A stretch of 64,000 nucleotides of DNA from contig CM043956.1 in NCBI GenBank assembly GCA_014529385.2, positions 84,993,721 to 85,057,720 on the forward strand, in the 5' to 3' direction. Under the pieces are notes generated by a model. The model saw nothing but the letters and a program-made list of their open reading frames with translations. It did no database searches and was not told the DNA's origin. The translations under genes and the position numbers were made by a program. The stretch is from Adiantum capillus-veneris (Eukaryota; Streptophyta; Polypodiopsida; Polypodiales; Pteridaceae). Shown in pieces: positions 46,953 through 57,323 of this stretch (positions within the stretch are counted from its first letter, which is position 1; each line of letters opens with the position of its first letter).

Positions 46953-49394
46953 TCATACCATTTGAAATGAGCTTGTCACCCTTTGAAACCAATTGTTCCA
47001 ATTGGTAATAGGTGAGGATTTTTGCCAGTAGTTTTCTATTACACTAGGTGCCTCGTCAAGTTTCAAGGGTGGTAAGGTACTCTCCCAGGATCGAACTTGA
47101 AGTGGTTCATCAGGTGATTCTTGAACACTAGGAGGTGTGGATTCTTTTGTAGCTTCATTGAGGTCCATTACTATAGATGGAGGCTGTGTAGAAGCTTTTA
47201 CCTCTATGGATGTATTACATGAGGAGCTAGAAGCTTCATGGAACTCCCCCCTTCCTGAGCTAGGTGGAATAAATTGGGTTTGCCTTGGAGTCCAAACTAG
47301 CTTTGGACTAGGTGTGTAGCATTCTGTGATCTTTCCCTTCCCACGGTCTGCCATTGGCTTTAGCGTTACACTGTTTGACTCATATGGGTTTGTTGTCGAT
47401 AGGGAAGGACACATTTTACGTTTAGGTACCCAAATTTGCTCATTTCCATCATAGTATCCTTGGGCTTTTAATAGTCGTTTAGGAATCCAGCGCCACATTT
47501 TCTTACATTTCTTGGAGCGAGTGGGACGTTTCTTACGAGGCTTCCATTTTTTAGCATCAGCCATGGTTACTAAAGAAGCTTTAGGGACCCACTTGTATGC
47601 TTTCTTTGTTATATTAGGATGGTTCTTGTGTGTCTCAAGCTTTCTTTCAACTACATCAGTTGAAGATCTAGAGAGTTGGGCTATGGGGACGTATGGTTCA
47701 ACCTCCTGGACATGCAATGTCTTGGGTTCTATTTCCTTAGGCAATATCTCAGGGACTATGGCTTGAGTGGTAGGGATAAGAGTTGGTTTTTGCGTTGTGA
47801 CACCCCCAGTCCCCCAATCAATAGTGCATTTGGTGGCTATCATCCACGTGCGTCCTAGGTTTATATTACCCTCCATAGTTCCAGTAGGCATGACCAAAAA
47901 GTCTTGAGCTACAATTCCATTGTCATAACTGACAGAAGTGTGCCAGATTCCAAAAACCATAGTTTTTTTCTTGTTGACACCCTTGACTTGGATAATAGTC
48001 TCAGATAGAGGTGGCTTCCCTAACTGACACCACACCCCATAGGATAGCAGATTATATTTAGCACCCATGTCCAATAAGGCGTTATATAGCACTTTTCCAT
48101 AGGCACTATTTAACTCAATAGGGTATCGTAGAGGTGTGTCAGAGTCCAACCAATCCTCTTCGATTTCCACGTGGAATGCATTTGTGACTCCAAGGTTAGC
48201 CTCTCGTTTTTGTCTTATACATTGTTGTCGCTCCTTAGCCTCAGCTTGAGCTTGTATCTTGTTTAACTCGGTTTGTGCTTTGGCGGCCTTCTTTTGATGA
48301 ATGGCCCGTAGTTCTTCTTGGCTTAAAGGATCATAATATCTTTTGAATTTACTCCCATTGAGGAATCCAATGGTTTCAACTCCATCAAGAGTTTCCACAC
48401 GAAGGGTACCTTGTGGGGTAATTTCACATACTCTATATGGTCCTTTACCACCATATTTCAATTTTTTCTTATCTTTACGTACTCCATACATAAGGACTTT
48501 ATCACCAACTTTGATGTCCTTGTCCTTCACATGGCGATCAAACCACTTCTTTCTCCTATCCTTTTCCACAAGAGCATTTTGCACAGCCAACTGTCTCTCT
48601 TCGTCTAGTTTTTCTAAGATATACAAACGCTCGGTTAAGGGGTTACCATTCCATCCTTCTTGCGAAGCTACCCTAAGACTAGGAATGACAAACTCCCAAG
48701 GCATAACCGCTTCTTGTCCGTATACCATTTTGAATGGCGTACAATTAATAGCCACTTTATAAGCAGTACGATAAGCCCATAGAGCAGATGTCAACTTCAA
48801 ATCCCAATCAGTGCGATGAGCTTCTACCGTCTTGGTTAAAATAGAGATTAGAGTCTTGTTGGCGCTCTCGGCTTGTCCATTAGCTTGCAGGTAATAAGGT
48901 GTAGACTTATGGTGGGATATCATAAAGGTCGTGGTAAGCCTTCTTATTACCTCATTTATAAAATGGGTACCATTATCACTAACAATTTCAAAAGGGCAAC
49001 CAAATCTTGTGATAATGTTCTCAAAAAGAAACTTAGCTGTTGTCCTCGCGTCAGCTTTTCGTGAAGCCTTAGCTTCAGCCCACTTTGTTACATAGTCCGT
49101 AGCAACTAGAATATATCGAGATTGAGTGTTGCGAGCTGCGGGACTAATTAGACCTACAAAGTCTAAGCCCCATTTTTCAAATGGTTGGGTTACTTTAATA
49201 GGATGTAAGGGCATTCTGTCTTTGCGCTGTGTGGTCTTGTAACGTTGGCACTCATCACACCCTTTTGTAAAAAGTGATGCATCCTTAAATAAAGTTGGCC
49301 ACCAATAGCCTGATTGCAGCACCTTTCTAGCAGTCGGGTCTCCTGAAAAATGTCCTCCTGCTATGCCCATATGTGCTTCTTGCAAGATATACAA
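46953..49394 (-). CDS. Gypsy integrase followed by a second retropepsin-like domain and W-P-K repeats
   Basis: 813 codons after a TAA at 49,395. The integrase has an HHCC zinc domain (H..H, CDECQRYK), core residues in GLDFVG, IVSDNGTHF and NGQAESANK (D,D,E), and a C-terminal GKGPYRV region. Then from about 48,190 to 47,800 comes a second aspartic-protease-like domain: ALLDMGAKYNLLS (active-site D[SM]GA), WCQLGKPPLS, DFLVMP and NLGRTWM, in the same order as the element's normal protease. The tail repeats W-(V/I/K)-P-K/R motifs in a basic context (about 47,610-47,290), then is Ser/Pro-rich. The usual chromodomain is not seen. The frame is open across the whole 2.4 kb. Confidence 0.88.
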   Translation of the reverse strand: MYILQEAHMGIAGGHFSGDPTARKVLQSGYWWPTLFKDASLFTKGCDECQRYKTTQRKDRMPLHPIKVTQPFEKWGLDFVGLISPAARNTQSRYILVATDYVTKWAEAKASRKADARTTAKFLFENIITRFGCPFEIVSDNGTHFINEVIRRLTTTFMISHHKSTPYYLQANGQAESANKTLISILTKTVEAHRTDWDLKLTSALWAYRTAYKVAINCTPFKMVYGQEAVMPWEFVIPSLRVASQEGWNGNPLTERLYILEKLDEERQLAVQNALVEKDRRKKWFDRHVKDKDIKVGDKVLMYGVRKDKKKLKYGGKGPYRVCEITPQGTLRVETLDGVETIGFLNGSKFKRYYDPLSQEELRAIHQKKAAKAQTELNKIQAQAEAKERQQCIRQKREANLGVTNAFHVEIEEDWLDSDTPLRYPIELNSAYGKVLYNALLDMGAKYNLLSYGVWCQLGKPPLSETIIQVKGVNKKKTMVFGIWHTSVSYDNGIVAQDFLVMPTGTMEGNINLGRTWMIATKCTIDWGTGGVTTQKPTLIPTTQAIVPEILPKEIEPKTLHVQEVEPYVPIAQLSRSSTDVVERKLETHKNHPNITKKAYKWVPKASLVTMADAKKWKPRKKRPTRSKKCKKMWRWIPKRLLKAQGYYDGNEQIWVPKRKMCPSLSTTNPYESNSVTLKPMADRGKGKITECYTPSPKLVWTPRQTQFIPPSSGRGEFHEASSSSCNTSIEVKASTQPPSIVMDLNEATKESTPPSVQESPDEPLQVRSWESTLPPLKLDEAPSVIENYWQKSSPITNWNNWFQRVTSSFQMV

Positions 49395-49397
49395 ATA

Positions 49398-52300
49398 TTA
49401 ATCCTCGCGGGCACAACGCCTAAGAATATCGTCCTTGCCTAGTCTATACGGAGTTCCGGCAATCAAACAATAGGGTTCACATTCTTTTACTAGCATTCGA
49501 GCGATATCCTTACGAAGTTCCTTGGGTGGAAAACCATTAACTAAAAAGTTAACAATGTTCTCACTCCATTCAGGCATAGTCTCAACTATGAATAGGGAAG
49601 TATCGGGTAATTCATCATCAACTCCTGTAGGGGCTTCACCATTGGGTATGCGAGACAAATGATCAGCCATGACGTGCCTTTTACGGGGTCTCACTACAAT
49701 CGTGAAATCAAACTCCAGAAGAATTAACAACCATCGTGTGATTCTTCCTATGGAGCATGGCTTGTTTACCAGATACAGCAACGCTTGATGATCCACATAA
49801 AATACAAACTTGTTTGCCAGAAGGTAGTAGCGAAATTTCTTTACTGCATAAACCATTGCTAAACCTTCTCGCTCTGTAGTGGTGTAGTTCCTTTCAGCAT
49901 CGTTCAATTGACGGCTTGCAAAGCTAATGGGATAGTCCAATTTATGTTCTCCTGGTTGAGTGAGAACACACCCAATAGCAAAGTTTGATGCATGAATATG
50001 CACATGGAAAATGACATCCCAGTTAGGTGTCCTTAAAATTGGAGCACTTGCTAGTGTTTTCTTCAATTGTTCATAGGCCTGGTCACACTCTTCAGTCCAT
50101 TTAAATTCAATGAGAAGCTTGTACAAAGGACGTGCTATCTCAGCGAAAAATAAAATAAACCGTCGATAATAACCCACGTGTCCCATGAACCTTTGAACTC
50201 CCTTGTAATTGGTTGGTGGTGGTAACTCTAGAATCACTTTAATTTTTCTCTCATCGGTTGAGATACCATTCTTAGATACTATATGCCCTAAAATAACTCC
50301 ATGCTTGACCCAAAATTGGCATTTGAATGGGTTCAATGAGATACGATATAACCTACACTTTTCAAACACCTTCCGCAAACATGATAGATGTTCTTTCCAA
50401 GAAGAGTAAACACAAAGGTCGACTAAGAAATCTTCACAAAACTCTCTCAAATATTCTTTAAAAGCAGTGTTTATTAATCGTTGGAATGTAGCAGGGGCAT
50501 TTGTTAAGCCAAAAGCCATCACACGAAATGCAAACACGCCAAATTCAGTGATGAAGGCAGTTTTAGCTTGGTCCTCTAGCGCTATCGTGATTTGGTTGTA
50601 GCCTGAGTACCCATCTAGAAAGCTATAAGCTTCCTTGCCTGCAACTCTTTCGAGTACATGTTCGGAATATGGTAGGGGATAATGGTCTCTTCTAGTAGCT
50701 GCATTAACTTTTTTGAGGTCCACGCACACCCTGAGTTTCCCATTCTTTTTTGGCACGATAACTATTGGAGACACCCATTCAGAGTGTTCAATAGGATATA
50801 TGAACCCACATTTGATAGGCTTTTCTAGTTCTTCTTGAATGATCCTTGCATACTTAGGATTCATCGGGTAGGGTCTTTGTTGTACGGGCTTCGCAGTGCT
50901 AATCATAGGGATTTTATGTTGGACCACAGAAGGTGGAACACCTTTCATATCATGGTATGTCCAAGCGAATACGTCCTTGAATTCCTTGAGAAGCTCTTTG
51001 AGGACCGCCTCTTCAACTTCTGTGAGGTCTTGGGCAATAAAAACAGGTTTTGATTCTTCACCGGGGTCGGCTAATTCTATTTCTTTAACTATTGCCGGAC
51101 CATCATAGATTCCATTATCCCCATCGATAGGTATTCTTTGGGCTTTTGTGTACACAACCTTTGCTTCCCCTGTGGTGTAAGATTTGAAATGTTCTGGTGC
51201 AGGATGCAAGTCTGTGGATTCTAGTTGTGCTTTGGTCTGTGCTTCTATTTCTTCTTTCTTGTGTTGTCGAGCTAACTCTTGGTTTTGACGCCTCCTTGCA
51301 GTGCAGCTCAACTTTGGCTTGTCTATGATCTCTAATTGGGCTATGTCATGGGGTCGTGGTCTACACCACATAACATTTTGGAGATATTCACCCCAATCGT
51401 CTACCAATTTACGATGAGCATCACATGCTCCTATATAACTGAGCCATTCTGCTGAGGATATCTTCTTTTTTATCCTAGCACGTACATTGGCTCGATATCG
51501 ACGCCTCTTAAAGCTTTTCTTTTTCTTATTTGAGACTTGATTTTGATTTGCATTTAGATCTGGCTCACTAAAGGAGTCCTCGTTGGTGTCCTCTTCACTC
51601 TCGGAGGAGCTATCATCGGTTGATGTGCTCGGTCCTTCCGAATGTTTTGACTCTGAACTTGCTCCACTCTCTAATTCATGAGATTCAGAATCCGTTTCAC
51701 TCTGGGAGTCAATGTCTGAGTCGTGTTGGTCAAAGTCTTCTATTGAGCTATCGGTGTCACTGTCAGATTGGTCTACAATTGCCTTGCCCTTACAAGATGC
51801 ATGTATGGCACTTATCATGTTCAGAGGTGCAATTTGTGGTACCTCTTCCCCCTCTGGTGTGACCCAAGTGGTTCCTCTATTTCCCCAGGTATCTATGGTT
51901 GCAGCTAGGTGTACCCAGTCTACGTTGTCTGATTCCGTCATACCCGGTAACACATCCATGTAGGGAGAATCTTGGCCAATGTCTATATCCTTCTTACAAG
52001 TGTAACAATATTGTAGTGGGGCCGAGTGAACTGTGGTGTCAGAGCGATGATCAATAATGGTTTTACTCCCTAAGGGGTGTACCTTACCAGTCACCAAATC
52101 CACTCTAAGGATAGAGTCTTGGAATTGCAAATAGACATGATTTTTAGACCAATCATGAACCATTTGTGCTTCCCTCATGAATGGTCGTCCTAAAATCATT
52201 TCATATGACATAAGGTGTTTAGAGAAATCCATTATAATGAACGTATGTCGTACCTTGTGTCCTAGAACTTTGATCTTAAGATCCTTGAGCATCCCCATAG

Positions 52301-54743
52301 GTTTGGCTATGGTACCATTTGCCATCTTTACCACAATGTTAGTAACACTGAGGCGGGGTTTTCCCATGGATTCCCAACAATATTTTGTAACGATGCTAAC
52401 TCCCGCACCACCATCAAGAATTCCCTTTATAGTTAATCCCTTGGTAGTGATGGGTAGGGTCGCATTAGACTCGTCGCCTTCAAAATACTGCCCTAATTCG
52501 TTAATGGGTACCTCGATCACAGACTCGTGTCCATCTAAGTCAAGTGATTGCACATGATTTTCCTCATCAATCATAATCGAGTCAGGCCTATTTGGTTGCG
52601 CAAACTGCGGTAATCCCGTTCGTAGCTCTCCGCTAAGGAATGCTCGAAGTGCAAGGAATAACTCAGGATCTCCATACAGCTTTACTATGATCGTGGTTCG
52701 GACCTCAGAAGACATGAAGTCCACTAGTTTGGCAACATTCATTGGCATTTTGCAGGGTGTAGGTCCTTGACTAGGAACTGGTGAGGATGGAATCTCATAT
52801 TCCTCAATGGGATCAGGTATTCCTTCGTTAAAAATCCTTTCCAACAAGAAAGGTGTATGCTCACTTTTTGATGTCCCGTCCTCACTCCCTTCTTGGATGA
52901 TACTAGATATGGCTAACGGTCTATGGTTCATGTGGGGTGGATGAACTTGCGTGGGAAACACTGTGTCATGAATTTTGACATGCATGGGTTCTGGTTCTAG
53001 TTTCCTTTGAGTCTCCTCCACTAAACCTCTTAGATGTTTCACCTGCTCAATCTCGTCTACTGGGTTTGGGTACGTCCCAATCTTCTTTTTACGATTCTTC
53101 CCTTTTTGCCCCTGCGGTTTATCTTGGGGGTCTTGGATTGGATTTGGAAACACTTGTCGTGTTTTCAGAGGCTCTTTATGGTTTTCTCTTATTCGGTTTT
53201 CATTTGGTTCCATGTTACGGTTTTCTTTGTCGGTCTTTCCCTTTGTGGTATTGGTTCTAGTCTCCATTGTCTCGATTGAATCTGAATCATCCTCGAGGTC
53301 ATTCATATACACAGGGTCATCTCCTGTTCCTATGTTTGTTTTGGAACTTGGCTTTGAATTTCCCGTATTCTGCGACCTCTTCCTTCGTGTCTTCTTTTTG
53401 TTTACTTGGATAACTGACGCAGTATCTCTCTCTTCGAGGATATGGCCTGGCCCTTGAAGCATGGACCGTGTAATCGCATAAGCGGGTGCGACGGGTGGTA
53501 TTGGCGATGTCACACTAGGAATTTCGACCAAATTTAGGGGTGTGATTTTAGGCGCATTTGGGTTATAGGGGCATTGGGCAATCAAGTGATCTATGCCACA
53601 ATGATTACATGTGAGTATTGGCATTGCAGACGTGCTCCCTTGATTCATTTGCATCTGTGCAGCATTCTTTTGCAGCCTAATAGGGCACTCCGCTGCCCGA
53701 TGTGGTCCACCACACTCGTAGCATTGAAGAGGTGGCCTCCTAGCCTGGGTGTTGATATTTTGACCTCTGGATGCGAGAGCAGCATCTTGATAAACCGGCT
53801 TGACTTGCCCCCAACAATCTTCCATGTAGTATATAGGACACTCTTCCAATATATCAAGTCCGTAGGCAATACTAGTGTCTATTTCCTCCTCACAGCCATC
53901 TGCATAAGCATTAGATGGCTCGCAACCCACTTGGTTCATAGGGGCGACTCTTGGATGCGGGGGCTGCGGTCCTAGCACAGGAGGTGGTAGCGGTGTAGCT
54001 TGTACAACATTTTGAGATTTAGGAACCATGTGTTGCGGTAGTTGCTCAACAGGTGGAGCATGCATCAATACAGGAGCTCGAGGTGCATCCGCCGTCCAGG
54101 CTACAGGTGGTCTATTTGCCATCATACGTTTGATCATTAAACAATCCTTAGCTTGGTGACCATACCTACCACATGCGTTGCAAGTTCCATTAAATTTTAC
54201 TCTAAACGTGGGGCTCTCACTAGTGCTATGTGGACCTAAGCAAATGGAACACCATTGTTGCTCCCTTCTTGGATACATGTGACTATTTTGAGGGGGTCGA
54301 TTATCCTTAAGAGACTCTTGGATTGCCTTGGTGAGGTCTGTCAAGAATGTCTCAAATACCTTTGGCTCATTGGCAATGGGCTTTGCAGTCATGGGTTCAT
54401 ACTCAATGGCTTGTGAGCTAGTGGATCTCGTGTCAGTAGACACCCTCATGCCTGCTATCATCAAGTTGTCGTCTAATTGGATTGCATTGGCAGTGACATC
54501 TTCCCAGGTTGTGATACCTCTAATCACTAGTCCATTATAGATTCCTTCATTCCTCAACCCTTGAATGAATCGATCAAGCAGTTGGTTATTGTTGAAGCGC
54601 TCATTTACAGGGCAGCGAGAGTTTAAGTGCTTTAGACGACTAATGAAGTCCCTTACTGACTCTCCTTCCTTATGTTCGGCCTTCTGTAGATGAGATGCTA
54701 CACCCCAAAGCACACCTTCTCGTATGTACTCCTTTAGAAACAA
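49398..54743 (-). CDS. Gypsy Gag C-terminus, protease, RT and RNase H, with altered catalytic residues
   Basis: 1,781 codons without a stop. Order: end of the Gag domain (FLKEYIREGV..), four Cys/His motifs (CSICLGPH without the last Cys; CNACGRYGHQAKDC; CYECGGPHRAAEC; CNHCGIDHLIAQC), Lys/Glu-rich linker, protease (GILDGGAGVSIVT, MILGRPFM; about 52,420), Ser/Asp-rich acidic linker (51,780-51,540), RT (WVSPIVIVPKKNGKLRVC, FLDGYSGYNQI, LGLTNAPATF-type motif) and RNase H. The YxDD box reads FLVDL, the first Asp being Val (50,421-50,423), and RNase H reads HIHAS where HTDAS is expected (49,992-49,994). Both should abolish catalysis. Open but probably inactive. Confidence 0.93.
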   Translation of the reverse strand: MFLKEYIREGVLWGVASHLQKAEHKEGESVRDFISRLKHLNSRCPVNERFNNNQLLDRFIQGLRNEGIYNGLVIRGITTWEDVTANAIQLDDNLMIAGMRVSTDTRSTSSQAIEYEPMTAKPIANEPKVFETFLTDLTKAIQESLKDNRPPQNSHMYPRREQQWCSICLGPHSTSESPTFRVKFNGTCNACGRYGHQAKDCLMIKRMMANRPPVAWTADAPRAPVLMHAPPVEQLPQHMVPKSQNVVQATPLPPPVLGPQPPHPRVAPMNQVGCEPSNAYADGCEEEIDTSIAYGLDILEECPIYYMEDCWGQVKPVYQDAALASRGQNINTQARRPPLQCYECGGPHRAAECPIRLQKNAAQMQMNQGSTSAMPILTCNHCGIDHLIAQCPYNPNAPKITPLNLVEIPSVTSPIPPVAPAYAITRSMLQGPGHILEERDTASVIQVNKKKTRRKRSQNTGNSKPSSKTNIGTGDDPVYMNDLEDDSDSIETMETRTNTTKGKTDKENRNMEPNENRIRENHKEPLKTRQVFPNPIQDPQDKPQGQKGKNRKKKIGTYPNPVDEIEQVKHLRGLVEETQRKLEPEPMHVKIHDTVFPTQVHPPHMNHRPLAISSIIQEGSEDGTSKSEHTPFLLERIFNEGIPDPIEEYEIPSSPVPSQGPTPCKMPMNVAKLVDFMSSEVRTTIIVKLYGDPELFLALRAFLSGELRTGLPQFAQPNRPDSIMIDEENHVQSLDLDGHESVIEVPINELGQYFEGDESNATLPITTKGLTIKGILDGGAGVSIVTKYCWESMGKPRLSVTNIVVKMANGTIAKPMGMLKDLKIKVLGHKVRHTFIIMDFSKHLMSYEMILGRPFMREAQMVHDWSKNHVYLQFQDSILRVDLVTGKVHPLGSKTIIDHRSDTTVHSAPLQYCYTCKKDIDIGQDSPYMDVLPGMTESDNVDWVHLAATIDTWGNRGTTWVTPEGEEVPQIAPLNMISAIHASCKGKAIVDQSDSDTDSSIEDFDQHDSDIDSQSETDSESHELESGASSESKHSEGPSTSTDDSSSESEEDTNEDSFSEPDLNANQNQVSNKKKKSFKRRRYRANVRARIKKKISSAEWLSYIGACDAHRKLVDDWGEYLQNVMWCRPRPHDIAQLEIIDKPKLSCTARRRQNQELARQHKKEEIEAQTKAQLESTDLHPAPEHFKSYTTGEAKVVYTKAQRIPIDGDNGIYDGPAIVKEIELADPGEESKPVFIAQDLTEVEEAVLKELLKEFKDVFAWTYHDMKGVPPSVVQHKIPMISTAKPVQQRPYPMNPKYARIIQEELEKPIKCGFIYPIEHSEWVSPIVIVPKKNGKLRVCVDLKKVNAATRRDHYPLPYSEHVLERVAGKEAYSFLDGYSGYNQITIALEDQAKTAFITEFGVFAFRVMAFGLTNAPATFQRLINTAFKEYLREFCEDFLVDLCVYSSWKEHLSCLRKVFEKCRLYRISLNPFKCQFWVKHGVILGHIVSKNGISTDERKIKVILELPPPTNYKGVQRFMGHVGYYRRFILFFAEIARPLYKLLIEFKWTEECDQAYEQLKKTLASAPILRTPNWDVIFHVHIHASNFAIGCVLTQPGEHKLDYPISFASRQLNDAERNYTTTEREGLAMVYAVKKFRYYLLANKFVFYVDHQALLYLVNKPCSIGRITRWLLILLEFDFTIVVRPRKRHVMADHLSRIPNGEAPTGVDDELPDTSLFIVETMPEWSENIVNFLVNGFPPKELRKDIARMLVKECEPYCLIAGTPYRLGKDDILRRCARED

Positions 54744-54746
54744 CCT

Positions 54747-55499
54747 TCAAAGGGTAGGGTAGATTGTTTTCTCGTCCACCCTTAGGGTTCTATACCAATC
54801 TCCAGCCTTCCCACTTAATGTCAAGCTTAAGGCATTGCACTTATGTAGTTCGTTGCGTTCCCCGAAGGAATCACATACTTGTTCAAACACTTCAATGTGT
54901 TTTCTAGAAACTTCGTCCCCATTGAATTTTTGCGTGAGTTTGTCAATTTGTACTGCCTTACTTCTAGGCTCTCTATCAGATGCATGACGCATATTTTCCG
55001 CGATAGATCGACCTATGGTTTGAGCAAACGCTGCCAAGTCACCTATGTGAGGAGGCAGGGCCGGTGGAGGTACTCTTGGAATCATATGTGGGAGAGGGAC
55101 GGGTACCGATCTTGGCATATGTGTGGATGATGCAGGATATGGAACATAACCGGGCATAGGTCCACTCCGATAAGGGCTAGGGAGCGGCACTCGAGGATCA
55201 TAAACAAGTGGTACAATTGGAGGTGTGGGGGCCATGTGTGCATAAGGGGCTAGAGGCACATACGGTCGAGGCCCCATATTAGGTACTACGACACTAGGTA
55301 GTGGCACTGCGCTAACCGTAGATGTCATCGGTACATTCTCTGTCAGGCCTATCCCTTGAGTGAGCACTGTGTTTTCCTTAATAGAGGGTTGAGCCAAGTT
55401 AGGGAAGCTAAAGTTGTCGCTCGGAGGCTCAGATTGCATAGAGACCCCAGGCGAAATGACGTAAGATGGGTCCATGGGGCTCATTAGAGGAGTCTCCAT
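54747..55499 (-). CDS. Gag N-terminal region of the inner gypsy element
   Basis: 250 codons, same frame as the next ORF but separated by one TGA (54,747-54,749). Pro/Val/Met-rich N-terminal half (PYVPLAPYAHMAP, PPPALPPHIGDL), then the start of the retrotransposon Gag domain (KLTQKFNGDEVSRKHIEVFE, LTLSGKAGDWYRTL). The Gag domain is thus cut in the middle by the stop. Confidence 0.85.
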   Translation of the reverse strand: METPLMSPMDPSYVISPGVSMQSEPPSDNFSFPNLAQPSIKENTVLTQGIGLTENVPMTSTVSAVPLPSVVVPNMGPRPYVPLAPYAHMAPTPPIVPLVYDPRVPLPSPYRSGPMPGYVPYPASSTHMPRSVPVPLPHMIPRVPPPALPPHIGDLAAFAQTIGRSIAENMRHASDREPRSKAVQIDKLTQKFNGDEVSRKHIEVFEQVCDSFGERNELHKCNALSLTLSGKAGDWYRTLRVDEKTIYPTL

Positions 55500-55589
55500 T
55501 TGTGATAGAGTAGGCTATTGAACCTTGCTCGTATCCAGAAATCTCATGGGGCCAGTTGAGAGTATATTTACCCCTTGGTTTTGCCTTTC

Positions 55590-56306
55590 TTATTGAATAA
55601 TGCCATGGATAACATTACAGATCATTTTTTGTTGATCTTCGATGCTCGTGGCACTAGAGGTGGATTGTACAATCTCTATCCATCCTACATGGTAGGCGTG
55701 GCCAGAGTGTAGATCCGTCAACACCTCAGTGTGCAGGTCGTATGTCCAATGATCATTAATGAACAATCCTTCTAGAGTCGACGTGTTAACGGTTTCTTGT
55801 GAGGTAGAAGCAATGTTGCTCCCCGTGGTTTTACTTGTCACCAATGGTACTCTAGAGGGAACTTCTGAAGGAGGCAGCTCAACAGGGCCTTCTTGGTAAG
55901 AAGTTGGCAGGATATCCACATGGACACTCTTTGGGGGTGTGGGGTCCACGTGCGATGTGAAAGGAGAGTCCACTTCCCCACCCCCTTCGTGTGCTTCATT
56001 TGCATCAGGTTCCGAGAGAGTAGCTCTACCTAATGTTTCCATGAAACGGCTAAACATACTAGTACTAGGCTGTGGAGCTTCGGGAGGTTCATGGCCTTCT
56101 CTCTCAGTGTTTTGGGTAGGGTATGCTTCCATGATTTCTGAGTCGGAGGAGGAATCACTAGCGGCTATTTTAGGGTCTTGGGTGGTGCTACCTTGTGTCC
56201 CCGCTGAGGGTCTAGAGCCTATCGTGGATGGGTAAGGGGTGTCCATATGAACAGAGGCACCCTCAATATGCTCGTGTTCTAGCACCCGCCCAGAGCGTAA
56301 GTGCAT
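55590..56306 (-). CDS. ORF0 of the inner gypsy element, Ser/Thr/Glu-rich
   Basis: 238 codons beginning MHLRSGRVLEHEH, a start resembling that of some plant gypsy Gag proteins (an xLRSG motif). Otherwise low-complexity, acidic and Ser/Pro-rich, with LEGLFINDHWTYDLHTEVLT near the end. It ends at a TAA/TGA 90 bp before the Gag ORF; with read-through of one or two stops it would be the N-terminus of Gag. No domain recognised. Confidence 0.55.
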   Translation of the reverse strand: MHLRSGRVLEHEHIEGASVHMDTPYPSTIGSRPSAGTQGSTTQDPKIAASDSSSDSEIMEAYPTQNTEREGHEPPEAPQPSTSMFSRFMETLGRATLSEPDANEAHEGGGEVDSPFTSHVDPTPPKSVHVDILPTSYQEGPVELPPSEVPSRVPLVTSKTTGSNIASTSQETVNTSTLEGLFINDHWTYDLHTEVLTDLHSGHAYHVGWIEIVQSTSSATSIEDQQKMICNVIHGIIQ

Positions 56307-57323
56307 GTGCTTTTGATACCCTCAGGTGTCAAAAAGCTGCTCTAGGAGGCCTTATGACTAGTTTTTTGCGTGTTTTTTGTTTGTTTTTTTGCTAGATTTT
56401 TTAGAGCGTGTCGTGGAATGGGCCGTGTGATAGCTCGAAACGAGCGTATCGCTAGGAGGGACGCGCTGTGCTTTACAGCCCACCGTTTGGTTCTATTTTG
56501 CTCCAGAAATGCCCAAAACAGTCTTTTCCTAGCTCGGGAACTAGGCTCCAAATAGCAAGTCTAAGGGTGCAAGTGGGAAGAGAAGGGAGGAGAGTGGAGG
56601 ACTTGCCCCACATGCTCTCATTCCCTCTTGAGGGGGTAGGGTATATATATAAGAGTGAGTCTAGTATATATCATGAGACTGAGGACTGAGGCCTGGGCTT
56701 GGGCTTGGGCTTATGATCCCGATCCCGATCAAAATTTTAGTGATCCCCCAAGTCACTCACGCTTAAATATTTTCGATTTTTTCCCGTCCGTTTTTATAAC
56801 CTCCCCCTCGCTCACGTTTTTATTTTTCGATTTTTTTTATTTTTGTTTATTTTATTTTATTATTATTTTGATATTATTTGGTGCGCGTTGACCTCACCTA
56901 ACTATTTACTGTCCCACCTACCTACTGACCTGCTAATCAGTGGTTCACCTAATTACTAACCTGCTTAATTAACTAACTGTGCGCCTAACTGTGCAAAAAC
57001 TAGAAAACACAGAAAATGCAGGAAATTGAAACTTGACAGAACTGTGTAGTGCAAACCAGAAAATGCAGAAAATGCAGAAACGCAAGAACTGCTAGCTATG
57101 TAAGCTGAAATCTGAGCTTAATAGAACTAGCAAAACAGAGCTTAACAGAACACAGAAAACTTGAATGCAGTCAACAACATTGTGTCTTTCTCTACTGTTT
57201 TTGCATAACAACAATAATCAAACTTAAGCTGCGCCTTTCCTACATAAAAAATAGCTTCAATACAATTTACAGGTCGCCATTGGAGCTTCACGCGCAGCAG
57301 CTCCCCGATAGCGGCGCCAAAAA
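56307..57323 (-). other. 5' leader of the inner gypsy element
   Basis: No gene. Contains the primer-binding site next to the 5' LTR, A-rich direct repeats (CAGAAAATGCAG-type, about 57,005-57,080) and a (TTGGGC)n-like short repeat at 56,696-56,712. Confidence 0.7.
57302..57319 (-). promoter_or_regulatory. Gypsy primer-binding site
   Basis: Element-strand TGGCGCCGCTATCGGGGA begins 4 bases after the 5' LTR end and matches the classical plant gypsy site (TGGCGCC..CGGGGA). Confidence 0.9.

Noticed and set aside
50209-51108. Plus-strand open frames opposite the gypsy polyprotein
   Set aside because: Shadows of the minus-strand coding frame.
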